Shown: positions 27,543 to 36,769, counted from the first letter of the stretch. The stretch is DNA of 64,000 nt from CBDATA01 sp965202845 (GCA_965202845.1 OZ241856.1:868001-932000), one strand, 5' to 3'. Notes: generated from the sequence alone by a model not told the origin. A program made the numbers and translations.

Positions 27543-28990
27543 CCGCCGCCGTGCGGGAGGCGGTCCGGCATGTCGGCGAGGATGTAGCCCAGCACGGCGA
27601 GCATCCCCACCGCCCGGCGGAAGTGGTCGGGGTCTACCTTGTCAAGGGTGTCCGACTCGGTGTGGTGCCAGTCGAAGTAGTGCTCGCCCACCGTCCGGAA
27701 CCCGATCCCCGGCACCCCGTCCGCCATCAGCGGGCCGATGTCGGCGCCGCCGCCCCCGCGGGTCATCGCGGAAGCGTCGATTCCGGAGAACAGGCTGCCG
27801 ATCGGGCGGAGGATCGAGAGCGCCTCCCCGTAGGCGGCGTCCGCCGTCGGACCCTCGCCCGCCCATGGGAGGCCGATGCCGAAGCCCACCGGACGCTCGG
27901 CGCCGCCATCCATTTCGATCGCCGCCACATGGTCCCCGATGGCGTCGCCGACGAACTCCCGGTAGGCGGTGCCGCCCCGCAGCCCGTTCTCCTCGTTGGT
28001 CCACAGGACGACCCGCAGGGTGCGCCTGGGCCGGAAACCGAGTCGCCGAAGCAGGGTGAGTCCGTGCCAGGCGGCGATGCAGGCCGCGCCGTCATCGTGC
28101 GCCCCGTGCCCCACATCCCACGAGTCGTAGTGGCCGCCCATGACGACCACCTCCTCCGGCAGTTCGCTGCCGGTGATCTCGGCCATCACGTTGTGGGAGA
28201 GGGCGTCGGGGAGGATCTCGTTCCGCATCTCGAAATGGAGGCGGATCGGCATGCCGAGGTCGTCCATCCGGCGCAGATGCTCGGCGTCCTCCACGGTGAG
28301 CGCGGCGGCGGGAATCCGCGGAACGCCCTCCTCGTAGCGCATGTTGCCGGTGTGCGGCGTCGAGAGGCTGCGCCCGGTCGCCGAACGGACGAGGCTCGCC
28401 ACCGCGCCCATTTCGGCGGCCCGCGCCGCGCCGAGGCGCCGGTAGGCCCCGGTGCCTCCGTACCCCATCCAGGGAACCGCCCAGACCACGATGCGCCCCT
28501 CCACCCGGCTGCGGGGCATCGCCGCCAGCTCCTCGAAGGATCGCGCGACCACCGCATCGGCGGTGATGCCGCCCTCCGGAGCGCCGACGCTCCCGCCGAG
28601 CGACAGGATGGAAAGCTCGCGCTCCAGGTGCTCTTCGCCTTCGGGCGCCAGCAGCCGCAGCGCGGCCGGGCCGCGCACCCAGTGGGGAACCATGACCTCC
28701 TGAAGGCGGACCCGGTCCAGTCCCTCCGCCCGCATCGATTCGGCGGCCCACTGGATCGCCCGCTCCAGTCCTTTCGATCCGCTGAGGCGGTGTCCGATGC
28801 GGAGCGAAAGATGCTCCAGCTTGTCCCAGCCGTCCACGTCGGTCAGCGCCGCGCCCAGAATCCGTCCCGCCGTCTCCCGATAGCGGTCCGCCAGTTCGTG
28901 GCGATCCCCGGGATGGGCCGGAGGGTCGGGCGGCTGGGCGTGGGCCACGGTGGTTCCCGTCAGGACGGCGATGCTCAGGAAGCGACGCAT
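27539..28990 (-). CDS. Secreted M28 family zinc aminopeptidase/carboxypeptidase
   Basis: 483 residues with a signal peptide (MRRFLSIAVLTGTTVAHAQ). A protease-associated (PA) insert lies around residues 130-240. The M28 zinc site is intact: H287 in GGHYDSWDVGHG, an Asp in GAHDDGAA (D299 or D300), TNEENGLRG with the catalytic Glu pair, a Asp in IEMDGG, and the last His in WHHTESDTLDKVD. It should remove terminal residues from peptides outside the cytoplasm or in the periplasm. It is the first gene of the M28-TauD-ATPase operon. The start lies 23 bp from the divergent octaheme cytochrome gene, so both promoters must lie within or close to that gap. Confidence 0.92.
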   Translation of the reverse strand: MRRFLSIAVLTGTTVAHAQPPDPPAHPGDRHELADRYRETAGRILGAALTDVDGWDKLEHLSLRIGHRLSGSKGLERAIQWAAESMRAEGLDRVRLQEVMVPHWVRGPAALRLLAPEGEEHLERELSILSLGGSVGAPEGGITADAVVARSFEELAAMPRSRVEGRIVVWAVPWMGYGGTGAYRRLGAARAAEMGAVASLVRSATGRSLSTPHTGNMRYEEGVPRIPAAALTVEDAEHLRRMDDLGMPIRLHFEMRNEILPDALSHNVMAEITGSELPEEVVVMGGHYDSWDVGHGAHDDGAACIAAWHGLTLLRRLGFRPRRTLRVVLWTNEENGLRGGTAYREFVGDAIGDHVAAIEMDGGAERPVGFGIGLPWAGEGPTADAAYGEALSILRPIGSLFSGIDASAMTRGGGGADIGPLMADGVPGIGFRTVGEHYFDWHHTESDTLDKVDPDHFRRAVGMLAVLGYILADMPDRLPHGGG

Positions 28991-29013
28991 GGACGCGGAG
29001 GGTACGCTATACT

Positions 29014-30267
29014 GTGTTCGCAGTGGTGGTTCTCGGAATCCGTATCCGCGACCTCGTCCTGGTGGCGTTGCTCTCCGCCGGGCTGCTCGCGGTCGCCGTG
29101 CTCCTCCACAACCTCCGCCCCGGCGTCCAGGGGCGCACCCCGGAGCAGATCCGGGCGACCGGCGAGTGCGCCGGATGCCACCGCGCCGAGACCGGCGCCA
29201 TCGTGACCCAGTTCGAGCGGAGCGCCCACTCGGCCGCCGGCGTCACCTGCCTCGACTGCCACCGTGTCCAGGAGGGGCAGTCGCCGTTCGTGCACTACGG
29301 GTTCAACCTGGCCGAGTCCACCACCGCGCTCGCTTGCCAGAGCTGCCACATCGACGAATACCGGCAGTTCGCGCGCAGCCGCCACGCCCTCCCGGCCTAC
29401 ACCGCGGTGATGGGGGTGGAGGGGATTCCGGAGACCTTCCCCGCCGCCCTGGTCGCCGAAGCCGAGGAATACCACCCGGGGGCGGTGGATCGGCCCCCGA
29501 ACCAGCTCGCCGGGCTGGAAGGCCCGGCGACGATCCGCTCCGGCTGCCTCGGTTGCCACGACATCGGCAGGCCCAACCCGGACGGCTCCATCGGCACCTG
29601 CGCGTCCTGCCACAGCCGCCATTCGACTTCAATCGCGCTGGCGCGCGCGCCGGCCACCTGCGGCCAGTGCCACATGGGGCCGGACCACGCCCAGAGGGAG
29701 ATCTACGCCGAATCCCGGCACGGCGTCCTGTTCGAGGCCCAGAAGCACGAGATGCGCCTCGACGCCGACCCAAGGACGCTCACCACCGCCGACATGCCGG
29801 TTCCGACCTGCGCCACCTGCCACATGAGCGGGCTGGAAGGCGCGAACGTGACCCACGACACCACCGAGCGGCTTTCGTGGTGGCTGTTCGCCCCGGTCTC
29901 CGCCAAGCGGCCCCACTACGCGCTCGCCCAGGCCGAGATGCAGGGGATCTGCATGAAGTGCCATGCGGCGAGTCACGTGGAGCGGTTCTACGCCGATGCG
30001 GAGGCGGTGGTGGAAGCGACCAACGCCCGCATCACGGTGCTGATCGACCGGATGGACGAGGTCCGCGCCAGCGGAATCCTGAGCGAGGACCCCTTCGACG
30101 AGCCGCTGGACTTCATGTTCTTCGACGCATGGCACTACGCCGGACGGACGGTCAAGCACGGCGCCTTCATGGACGGGCCCGATTTCGTGCAGTGGCACGG
30201 GACCTATGACCTGATGAGCCGGCTGAGCGACATCGAGGAAGCGATCGCGGCCGCCCGCCGCGAGTGA
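29014..30267 (+). CDS. Membrane-anchored octaheme c-type cytochrome, hydroxylamine oxidoreductase-like
   Basis: 417 residues. One N-terminal transmembrane anchor (DLVLVALLSAGLLAVAVLL) is followed by eight CXXCH haem sites: CAGCH, CLDCH, CQSCH, CLGCH, CASCH, CGQCH, CATCH and CMKCH. The number, spacing and length fit the HAO-like octaheme family, which includes hydroxylamine oxidoreductases and reductive or electron-transfer relatives. All eight sites end in His, so this is not an octaheme nitrite reductase with a CXXCK site. Whether the tyrosine that crosslinks the catalytic haem in true HAO is present I cannot tell; Tyr residues do occur near the C-terminus (HYAGRTVKHG, WHGTYDL). The start is GTG 29014, or the in-frame GTGs at 29023 and 29026. 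The stop overlaps the next gene (GTGA). Confidence 0.88.
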   Translation: MFAVVVLGIRIRDLVLVALLSAGLLAVAVLLHNLRPGVQGRTPEQIRATGECAGCHRAETGAIVTQFERSAHSAAGVTCLDCHRVQEGQSPFVHYGFNLAESTTALACQSCHIDEYRQFARSRHALPAYTAVMGVEGIPETFPAALVAEAEEYHPGAVDRPPNQLAGLEGPATIRSGCLGCHDIGRPNPDGSIGTCASCHSRHSTSIALARAPATCGQCHMGPDHAQREIYAESRHGVLFEAQKHEMRLDADPRTLTTADMPVPTCATCHMSGLEGANVTHDTTERLSWWLFAPVSAKRPHYALAQAEMQGICMKCHAASHVERFYADAEAVVEATNARITVLIDRMDEVRASGILSEDPFDEPLDFMFFDAWHYAGRTVKHGAFMDGPDFVQWHGTYDLMSRLSDIEEAIAAARRE

Positions 30268-31085
30268 CCCCGGCGTTCCTCGAGGCGCTGGCGCTCCGGC
30301 GACGGGGCGTGCTGGAGCTGTTCCTCGCCGCCAATCTGACTTTCCTGGCGCTCGACATCCTGTTCGCCCACTCGGTGAACTCGTTCCGGGACCCGGTGGA
30401 ATGGCTGCCGCTCTGGTTCTCGCTGCTGGGCGGCGGCCTGCTGTTCGGTCTGCTGCCCCTGGGCCGGGAAAGCCGGGCTTCGCGGCTGCTGGGCGGCGGC
30501 GTCGGCTTCGCATCCATCGCGGTGGGGCTGGCCGGGGTGGTCTACCACCTGCAAAGTCCCTTCCTGCTGGGGCTGACCCCGGAGTCCTTCGTCTACGCGG
30601 CGCCCTTCGCCGCCCCCCTCTCCTATGCGGGCATCGGCGGCCTGCTGCTGCTGAACCGGGCGCGTCGCCTCCCGGACGCGGCCTGGCGCCTCTGGGTGCT
30701 CCGGTTCGCCGCCGGAGGCTTCGCGGTGAACTTCATCCTCGCGCTCCTGGACCACGAGCAGAACGGGTTTTCGGAATGGACCGAGTGGATCCCGGTGGCG
30801 GCGGCGGCGCTCGCCTTCACCACCCTGACGGCGATCGGCTTCGGAGAGCGTCCCGGACTTGAACGCTTCGCGGCGGCGGTGCTGGCGGTCCAGGCGGGAG
30901 TGGGCATCCTCGGCTTCGCCCTCCACCTGCGGGCCGACTTCGGAGGTCCGCCGGATCAGGCATTCGAAGCCCTGGTTCATGGGGCGCCCCCGTTCGCGCC
31001 GCTGCTGTTCGCCGACCTGGCGCTGCTGGGCGCCATCGGCCTGCTCCCGATTCCCGTACACTCGCAACCCCCTGCCCGGAGGTAG
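30264..31085 (+). CDS. Integral membrane protein coupled to the octaheme cytochrome
   Basis: 273 residues with about seven hydrophobic helices, for example LELFLAANLTFLALDILF, WFSLLGGGLLFGLLPL and LWVLRFAAGGFAVNFILALL. No recognised domain. Several His and charged residues sit at helix ends (FAHSVNSF, YHLQSPF, LDHEQNGF). The GTG start is inside the stop of the octaheme gene (GTGA), so production is coupled. A role as membrane partner, quinone-linked or structural, for the cytochrome is inference from this coupling. The S9 peptidase gene begins 8 bp downstream. Confidence 0.75.
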   Translation: MTPAFLEALALRRRGVLELFLAANLTFLALDILFAHSVNSFRDPVEWLPLWFSLLGGGLLFGLLPLGRESRASRLLGGGVGFASIAVGLAGVVYHLQSPFLLGLTPESFVYAAPFAAPLSYAGIGGLLLLNRARRLPDAAWRLWVLRFAAGGFAVNFILALLDHEQNGFSEWTEWIPVAAAALAFTTLTAIGFGERPGLERFAAAVLAVQAGVGILGFALHLRADFGGPPDQAFEALVHGAPPFAPLLFADLALLGAIGLLPIPVHSQPPARR

Positions 31086-31092
31086 TCCCCCA

Positions 31093-33129
31093 ATGCGTCG
31101 TTTTTTCGGAACCCTTCTCGTCGCCCTTCTCGCCGCATCGGCCTTCGCCCAGGAGGGCGGCAGGCGGCAGCTCGAACTCGCCGACTATCTCGAGTGGGAG
31201 GACGCGCGCCGTCCGCAGATCGCCCCCGACGGCAGCCTGGTGGTCTATGAGCGCCGGTTCGTGGATGCGATGCACGACCGGTGGAACACCGAAATCTGGG
31301 TGATGGAGCCGGACGGCGGGAACCACCGGCTGCTCACCGAGGGCGCCGGGCCGATCTGGTCGCCCGACAGCGCCCGGATCGCGTTCACCCGCTCGCTGGA
31401 TCCGGGCGGTTCGCAAATTTTCGTGCTGGGCGTCGCGGGCGGCCAGCGCGCCAGCCAGATCACCCGGATCGAGAACCCGCCCTCCGAAATCCGCTGGTCT
31501 CCCGACGGCGCCTCCCTGATGTTCCGCGCGGTCGTGCCTCCCGCTCCGGACGACGCCTGGAGCATCGCCATGCCGAAGGCGCCCCGGGGCGCCGACTGGA
31601 CCGCTCCGCCGAAGATCGTCACCCGCCTCAACTACCGGCGCGACGGCTCGGGCTACATCCCCGCCGGCTATCGGCACGTCTTCCTCGTGCCGGCGGACGG
31701 AGGCGCGCCACGCCAGCTCACCCGCGGGGACTTCCACCACGACGGCGCCCGCTTCCTGGGGGACGGGGGCAGCATCGTGTTCACCTCGCTCCGAACGCCC
31801 GACGCCGAGCACGCCTGGCGCGAATCGGAGATCTTCCGGCTGGACCTTGCGACCGGCGCGCTCACCGCGCTGACCGACCGGGTCGGTCCCGACACCGGCC
31901 CGGTTCCGAGTCCCGACGGGACGCACATCGCGTACACCGGGATGGACTTCACCACCGACACCTACCGCGAGGAGGCGCTCCAGGTGATGCGCGCCGACGG
32001 GAGCGGCGCCAGGGCGCTTGCCACCGAAATGGGGCGGCGCCCCGGCATCGTGGGCTGGGCGGCCGACGGGTCCGGCGTCTACTTCAACGCCCAGCTCAAG
32101 GGGACGAGCAACCTGTACTTCGCGCCGCTGGACGGCGAGGCGCGCCCGGTCAGCTCCGGGAACCACATGCTTTCGGTCTCGACGGTGGACGCGAGCGGGA
32201 CGGCGGTGGGCGTGCGGACGTCGTACCACAATCCCGGTGAAGTGGTGTCCTTCCCGGTGGACGCCCCGGAGCAGACCCGGAGTCTCCACCAGACGAACGC
32301 CTCGTTCCTGGCCGAAGTCCGGCTCGGCGAGGTGGAGGAAATCTGGTACCAGTCGCCGGACGGATTGGACATCCACGGCTGGATCGTCAAGCCCCCCGAC
32401 TTCGATCCGGCGCGGCGGTATCCGCTGATCCTCCGCATCCACGGCGGCCCGCACGCCATGTACAACGCCGGATTCGACTTCAAGAACCACGACCACGCCG
32501 CGCACGGGTACGTGGTGCTGTACACGAACCCGCGCGGGAGCAGCGGTTACGGGAGCGCCTTCGGCAACGAGATCAAGAACGCCTATCCCGGCAAGGACTT
32601 TGACGACCTGATGGCCGGGGTGGATGCGGTGATCGCCCGCGGGTACATCGACGACCGCAACCTGTTCGTCTACGGCGGCAGCGGGGGAGGGGTGCTCACC
32701 TCGTGGCTCGTGGGGCGCACCGACCGGTTCGCCGCGGCGGTCGCCAAGGCGCCGGTGACCAACTGGCTCAGCTTCGTCGGCACCACCGACGGCGCCTCCT
32801 GGTATCGGAACTTCGAGAAGATGCCGTGGGACGACCCCGAAGAGCACCTCCGCCGCTCCACCCTGATGGTTGTCGGCAACGTCACGACGCCGACGATGCT
32901 GATGACCGGTGAGCGCGACCTTCGCACTCCGATGGAGCAGACCGAGCAGTACTACCGGGCGCTCAAGATGCGGAAGGTGCCGACGGCGATGGTGCGGCTC
33001 ACCGATGGCTGGCACAGCCGCAGTCTCCCGCCCACCAACTTCCTGCGAGTCCAGCTGCTGCTCCGCAAGTGGTTCGAGCGGTTCCGGGCGCCGGATGACA
33101 TGACGACCGACCAGATGCAGGAGGAATGA
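31093..33129 (+). CDS. Secreted S9 family prolyl oligopeptidase-type peptidase
   Basis: 678 residues with a signal peptide (MRRFFGTLLVALLAASAFAQ). Residues 30-400 form a PD40-type beta-propeller (for example SPDGASLMFRA and SPDGTHIAYTG). The C-terminal alpha/beta-hydrolase has the catalytic triad Ser530 (YGGSGGG), Asp609 (GERDLRTP) and His641 (DGWHSRS). RIHGGPHAMYNAG is the usual oxyanion-loop region. The enzyme should cleave short peptides, often after Pro or Ala, in the periplasm. It could be cotranscribed with the cytochrome pair upstream, with a gap of only 7 bp. Confidence 0.94.
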   Translation: MRRFFGTLLVALLAASAFAQEGGRRQLELADYLEWEDARRPQIAPDGSLVVYERRFVDAMHDRWNTEIWVMEPDGGNHRLLTEGAGPIWSPDSARIAFTRSLDPGGSQIFVLGVAGGQRASQITRIENPPSEIRWSPDGASLMFRAVVPPAPDDAWSIAMPKAPRGADWTAPPKIVTRLNYRRDGSGYIPAGYRHVFLVPADGGAPRQLTRGDFHHDGARFLGDGGSIVFTSLRTPDAEHAWRESEIFRLDLATGALTALTDRVGPDTGPVPSPDGTHIAYTGMDFTTDTYREEALQVMRADGSGARALATEMGRRPGIVGWAADGSGVYFNAQLKGTSNLYFAPLDGEARPVSSGNHMLSVSTVDASGTAVGVRTSYHNPGEVVSFPVDAPEQTRSLHQTNASFLAEVRLGEVEEIWYQSPDGLDIHGWIVKPPDFDPARRYPLILRIHGGPHAMYNAGFDFKNHDHAAHGYVVLYTNPRGSSGYGSAFGNEIKNAYPGKDFDDLMAGVDAVIARGYIDDRNLFVYGGSGGGVLTSWLVGRTDRFAAAVAKAPVTNWLSFVGTTDGASWYRNFEKMPWDDPEEHLRRSTLMVVGNVTTPTMLMTGERDLRTPMEQTEQYYRALKMRKVPTAMVRLTDGWHSRSLPPTNFLRVQLLLRKWFERFRAPDDMTTDQMQEE

Positions 33130-33177
33130 CCCACCCGGAAGCCATATTCTGGGCTATAGAATCCGATCCTGTAGCCC

Positions 33178-34269
33178 ATGCGCTGGCTCTGGCGGCTTCC
33201 CGACTGGCCTCGGTATCGGTGGAACCGCTCCCGCCTGCAGCCGCTCGAGGAGCGGTTCCTGCATCAGTCGGGGCGGCTGGTCGGAAGCCTGGCGCACCTG
33301 GACGAGGAGCGTCGCGAGGACCTGCGGGTCGAGTGGCTGACCGGCGAGGCGGTCGAGAGTTCGGCCATCGAGGGCGAGATTCTGGACCGGGATTCGGTGC
33401 GGTCCTCCATCCGCCAGCATCTCGGCCTGGCCGCGGAAGCCCGACGCGCCTCCCCGGCCGAGCGGGGCGTCGCCGCGATGATGGTGGACCTCTTCCGCAG
33501 CTTCGACCAGCCCCTCTCCCACCGGATGCTCCAGGACTGGCATCGCGTTCTGATGCGGGGACATCCGGAAATCCAGGCCATCGGCCAGTACCGCGAGCAT
33601 CCGGAGCCGATGCAGGTCGTGTCCGGTCACGAAGGTCGTCGCCGGGTGGACTACGAGGCGCCGCCGTCCTGCCAGGTTCCGGCGGAGATGCAGGCGTTCC
33701 TGGACCGGGATGCGTCCACGCTTCCGGCGCTCACCCGCGCTGGTATCGCGCATCTCCACTTCGTGCACATCCACCCCTTCGAGGATGGCAACGGCAGGAT
33801 CGCCCGCGCCCTGGCGGAGAAGGCGGTGGCGCAGGCCCTGGGCGCGCCGAGCGCGATCGCTCTCTCCCGCATGATCCGCGAACGTCGCCGCGCCTACTAC
33901 GACCGCCTGGGCGAAGTCGCGCGCTCTCTCCGGATCACCGACTGGCTCGTCTGGTTCGCCGAAACCATCCTGGACGCGCAAACCTGGAGCGAGCGCCGGA
34001 TCGTCCGTTCGATCCAGCAAACGCGGCTCTTCGACCGGCTGCGGGACGGGATGAACCCGCGTCAGGCGAAGGCGCTCCTCAGCCTGTTTCGCGCCGAGCC
34101 GGACGGCTTCCGGGGCGGCATGAGCGCCGGGAACTACCGTCGCATCACCGGCGCGTCGGCCTCGACCGCGACCCGCGACCTGGCGGACCTGGTCGGAAAG
34201 GGCGCCCTGCGCCGCGCCGGGACGCTCCGCCACACCCGCTACTGGCTGAACTTGCCCCCACTACCGTGA
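33178..34269 (+). CDS. Fic family protein with N-terminal DUF4172 domain
   Basis: 363 residues. It starts with the DUF4172-type sequence MRWLWRLPDWPRYRWN. The auto-inhibitory motif SSAIEGE lies at residues 61-67, with Glu65 expected to block ATP. The Fic core HPFEDGNGRIAR begins at His199, and all catalytic residues are present. A C-terminal winged-helix-like segment (ITGASASTATRDLADLVGKG) may bind DNA. Fic proteins typically transfer AMP from ATP to a Ser, Thr or Tyr of a target protein. The ATG is 48 bp after the S9 gene, and the stop overlaps a NADAR-family gene (GTGA). Confidence 0.93.
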   Translation: MRWLWRLPDWPRYRWNRSRLQPLEERFLHQSGRLVGSLAHLDEERREDLRVEWLTGEAVESSAIEGEILDRDSVRSSIRQHLGLAAEARRASPAERGVAAMMVDLFRSFDQPLSHRMLQDWHRVLMRGHPEIQAIGQYREHPEPMQVVSGHEGRRRVDYEAPPSCQVPAEMQAFLDRDASTLPALTRAGIAHLHFVHIHPFEDGNGRIARALAEKAVAQALGAPSAIALSRMIRERRRAYYDRLGEVARSLRITDWLVWFAETILDAQTWSERRIVRSIQQTRLFDRLRDGMNPRQAKALLSLFRAEPDGFRGGMSAGNYRRITGASASTATRDLADLVGKGALRRAGTLRHTRYWLNLPPLP

Positions 34270-34835
34270 ACGATCGCGTGTACCGCAGGAGCGAAGCGGT
34301 GGTGTTCCGCAGGACGCGGGAGGCATTCGGCGGCCTCTCGAACATGGCCGGCGGCTTCCCCCTCCGGGTGAACGGGGAGGACATTCGCACTTCGGAGGCG
34401 CTCTATCAGGCGTGCCGGTTCCCGCATTTGCCGGATGTGCAGCGGGATATCCTGGACCAGCGCAGCCCGATGACGGCGAAGCGGGTGAGCGAGGCGCACC
34501 GCGCCGATTCGCGGCCCGACTGGATGCGGGTGCGGGTCCCGGTCATGCGTTGGTGCCTCCGGGTGAAACGGGTTCAGAACCGGGAGGCGTTCGGCGCGTT
34601 GCTGGACAGCACCGGCGACCGCCCCATCGTCGAGGAGAGCTGGCGGGACGCCTTCTGGGGCGCGAAGCCGGAAGGCGGGGACAGGCTGGTCGGGAGGAAC
34701 ATCCTGGGGCGGCTGCTCATGGAGTTGCGGGAAGCCAGCGCGGATGGCCGGGACAGCGTTCTGGAAGCGCCGCCGCCCGACCTGCCCGATTTCCTGTTCC
34801 TGGGGCGTCCGATCCGGCTCGTCGTCGACAGATAG
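34266..34835 (+). CDS. NADAR family (YbiA-like) protein
   Basis: 189 residues. Family features: FGGLSNMAGGFPLRVNG near the N-terminus, TSEALYQACRFPH, and WGAKPEGGDRLVGRNILGRL in the C-terminal half, as in YbiA-like N-glycosidases. Known NADAR proteins hydrolyse glycosidic bonds in ADP-ribose-type compounds; some remove ADP-ribose from guanine in DNA. The start is GTG 34266 inside the stop of the Fic gene, so the two are coupled, and the pair may act as modifier and antidote or on NAD metabolism (inference). The antiporter gene begins 4 bp after the stop. Confidence 0.87.
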   Translation: MNDRVYRRSEAVVFRRTREAFGGLSNMAGGFPLRVNGEDIRTSEALYQACRFPHLPDVQRDILDQRSPMTAKRVSEAHRADSRPDWMRVRVPVMRWCLRVKRVQNREAFGALLDSTGDRPIVEESWRDAFWGAKPEGGDRLVGRNILGRLLMELREASADGRDSVLEAPPPDLPDFLFLGRPIRLVVDR

Positions 34836-34839
34836 CGTC

Positions 34840-36450
34840 GTGGATTTCGAACTCATCGCCATCGGCCTGGGCGACGTCTCGTGGATCGGCCTGGCGTTCG
34901 CGCTGGGACTCCTGACGCGCGCCATCGGCCTGCCGCCGCTGGTGGGGTTTCTCGCCGCCGGATTCCTGCTGAACCTCTACGGCGTCACCGGCGGCGCCAT
35001 GCTGCAAAAGCTCTCCGACCTCGGCATCACGCTGCTTTTGTTCATCGTCGGACTGAAACTCAACCTGGAGAGCTTCGCCCGTCCGCAGGTCTGGGGCGTC
35101 GCCGGGCTGCACATGGCGGCCCTGGTTCCGCTGTTCGGAGCGGGGCTTTATGGGCTCGGCGCGCTCGGGACGCCCTTCCTCGCGGAGCTCGACCTGTTCC
35201 GGGCGCTCTTGATCGGCTTCGCCTTGAGTTTTTCCAGCACCGTATTCGTCGTCAAGGCGCTGGAGGACAGCGGCCAGACCGCTTCGCTCCACGGGCGGCT
35301 CGCGATCGGCATCCTGATCGTCCAGGACCTGGCCGCCGTGGGCTTCGTCGCGGTTTCGGCGGCGCAGTGGCCCAGCGCCTGGGCGCTCCTGATCCTGCTC
35401 GCCGTCCCTCTCCGGCCGCTGCTGACCCGCTTGCTCGATCGGGTCGGCCACGGCGAACTCCTCGTCTTGTACGGCTTCCTGCTCGCGCTGGGCGGCGCGC
35501 AGCTGTTCGAGCTGGTCGGACTCAAGGGCGACCTGGGCGCGCTGGCGCTGGGGGTGCTGATCGCAAACCACGCGAAGGGCGACGAGATGGCGAAGGCCAT
35601 GCTCGGCTTCAAGAACCTCTTCCTGCTCGCCTTCTTCCTCTCCGTCGGCCTTTCCGGCCCGCTGACCTGGGCGACCATCGGAATCGGGATCGCCCTCACC
35701 CCGTTCGTGATCTTCAAGTCGGGGCTGTTCCTGGTTCTGCTGACGGCGTTCCGTTTGCAAGCCCGCACTTCGTTGCTGGCGTCGCTCCACCTCGGCAACT
35801 TCAGCGAATTCGGACTGATCGTCGCCGCCATCGGGGTGGGCGGCGGCTGGATCGACGCCGGCTGGCTGATCGTGATTGCGACCGCCCTGTCGCTGTCCTG
35901 CGCCTTCTCCGCCGGAGGCATCGCCGTGAGCCACCGGCTTCACGACCGATACCGGACGCTCTGGAAGCGCTTGGAGCGCAAGGGGCGGCTTCCCGATGAC
36001 CGGCCTCCCGACATCGGAAAGGCGGAAATCGCGGTGATCGGCATGGGCAGCGTCGGAACCGGCGCCTACGACACCATGCGCGGTTTGCGGGGGAAGCGCG
36101 TCGTCGGGATCGACATCGATCCGGTGATCGTCGAGCGTCACCAGGAAGTCGGGCGCCAGGTGGTTCTGGGCGACCCCGGCGACGCCGAATTCTGGCGGCG
36201 CGCCGAGGCGGAGCACGCCCTGGAGCTCGTGATGCTGGCGCTACCGAACCTGGAAGCGAACCTCGCCGTTCTGGAGCAGTTGCGGAGCGCCTCGTTCCGG
36301 GGGCGGGTCGCCGCCGCCGCCTGGTTCGATGACGAGATCGAGCCGCTGGAACAGGCCGGCGCCGCGACGGTGTTCAACGTCCACCTGGAGGCGGGGTCGG
36401 GGTTCGCCGCGCACGTGGCCGGGCAACTGCCGCCGCTCCCGACGGCCTGA
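34840..36450 (+). CDS. Kef-type monovalent cation/proton antiporter with TrkA-N domain
   Basis: 536 residues. Twelve or so membrane helices of the CPA2 type fill residues 1-375 (GFALSFSSTVFVVKALEDSG and LHLGNFSEFGLIVAAIGVGG are typical). A cytoplasmic NAD-binding TrkA-N/RCK domain follows at about 390-525 (VIGMGSVGTGAYDTMRGLRG, GIDIDPVIVERH). It resembles YbaL/KefB-like exchangers that move K+ or Na+ against protons. The start is GTG 34840, 4 bp after the NADAR stop. The convergent HigA-like gene ends 2 bp away. Confidence 0.9.
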   Translation: MDFELIAIGLGDVSWIGLAFALGLLTRAIGLPPLVGFLAAGFLLNLYGVTGGAMLQKLSDLGITLLLFIVGLKLNLESFARPQVWGVAGLHMAALVPLFGAGLYGLGALGTPFLAELDLFRALLIGFALSFSSTVFVVKALEDSGQTASLHGRLAIGILIVQDLAAVGFVAVSAAQWPSAWALLILLAVPLRPLLTRLLDRVGHGELLVLYGFLLALGGAQLFELVGLKGDLGALALGVLIANHAKGDEMAKAMLGFKNLFLLAFFLSVGLSGPLTWATIGIGIALTPFVIFKSGLFLVLLTAFRLQARTSLLASLHLGNFSEFGLIVAAIGVGGGWIDAGWLIVIATALSLSCAFSAGGIAVSHRLHDRYRTLWKRLERKGRLPDDRPPDIGKAEIAVIGMGSVGTGAYDTMRGLRGKRVVGIDIDPVIVERHQEVGRQVVLGDPGDAEFWRRAEAEHALELVMLALPNLEANLAVLEQLRSASFRGRVAAAAWFDDEIEPLEQAGAATVFNVHLEAGSGFAAHVAGQLPPLPTA

Positions 36451-36451
36451 C

Positions 36452-36700
36452 TCAGCTGGACCGAAGCCGCTTTTGCGCCAGGTCGTACTGCGCCTGGCGG
36501 CGCACCCAGAAGGCGGCGTTGCTCCATCCGATCCGCTCCAGGGCGAGCGCCAAGGCGGGTGAGATGCCCGTCTTCCCGCGCAGCACCCGCGAGAGAGTCT
36601 GGCGGGGACAGCCGAGCTTCGCCGCCGTTCCGGTTACCGTCCAGCCCTCCGCCTCCATGGCGTCCCGAAGACTCTCGCCAGGGTGCGCCGGGTCATGCAT
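36452..36700 (-). CDS. HigA-family antitoxin-like HTH protein, orphan
   Basis: 82 residues. The sequence HPGESLRDAMEAEGWTVTGT, LGCPRQTLSRVLRGKTGISP, ALERIGWSNAAFWVRRQ is the HigA/XRE helix-turn-helix pattern, ending QYDLAQKRLRSS. Such antitoxins repress their own operon and neutralise HigB RNases. No HigB gene lies beside it: only 69 bp separate it from the divergent gamma-glutamyltransferase gene. It is therefore an orphan, either a regulator or a relic. The start ATG 36700 fits the usual family N-terminus. Confidence 0.85.
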   Translation of the reverse strand: MHDPAHPGESLRDAMEAEGWTVTGTAAKLGCPRQTLSRVLRGKTGISPALALALERIGWSNAAFWVRRQAQYDLAQKRLRSS

Positions 36701-36769
36701 TGCTTCGATGATAGCGACCGGCCCGGAGTCGCCTTTGCCCGCCGTCGCCGCGTGTCGCACAATCCCCCC

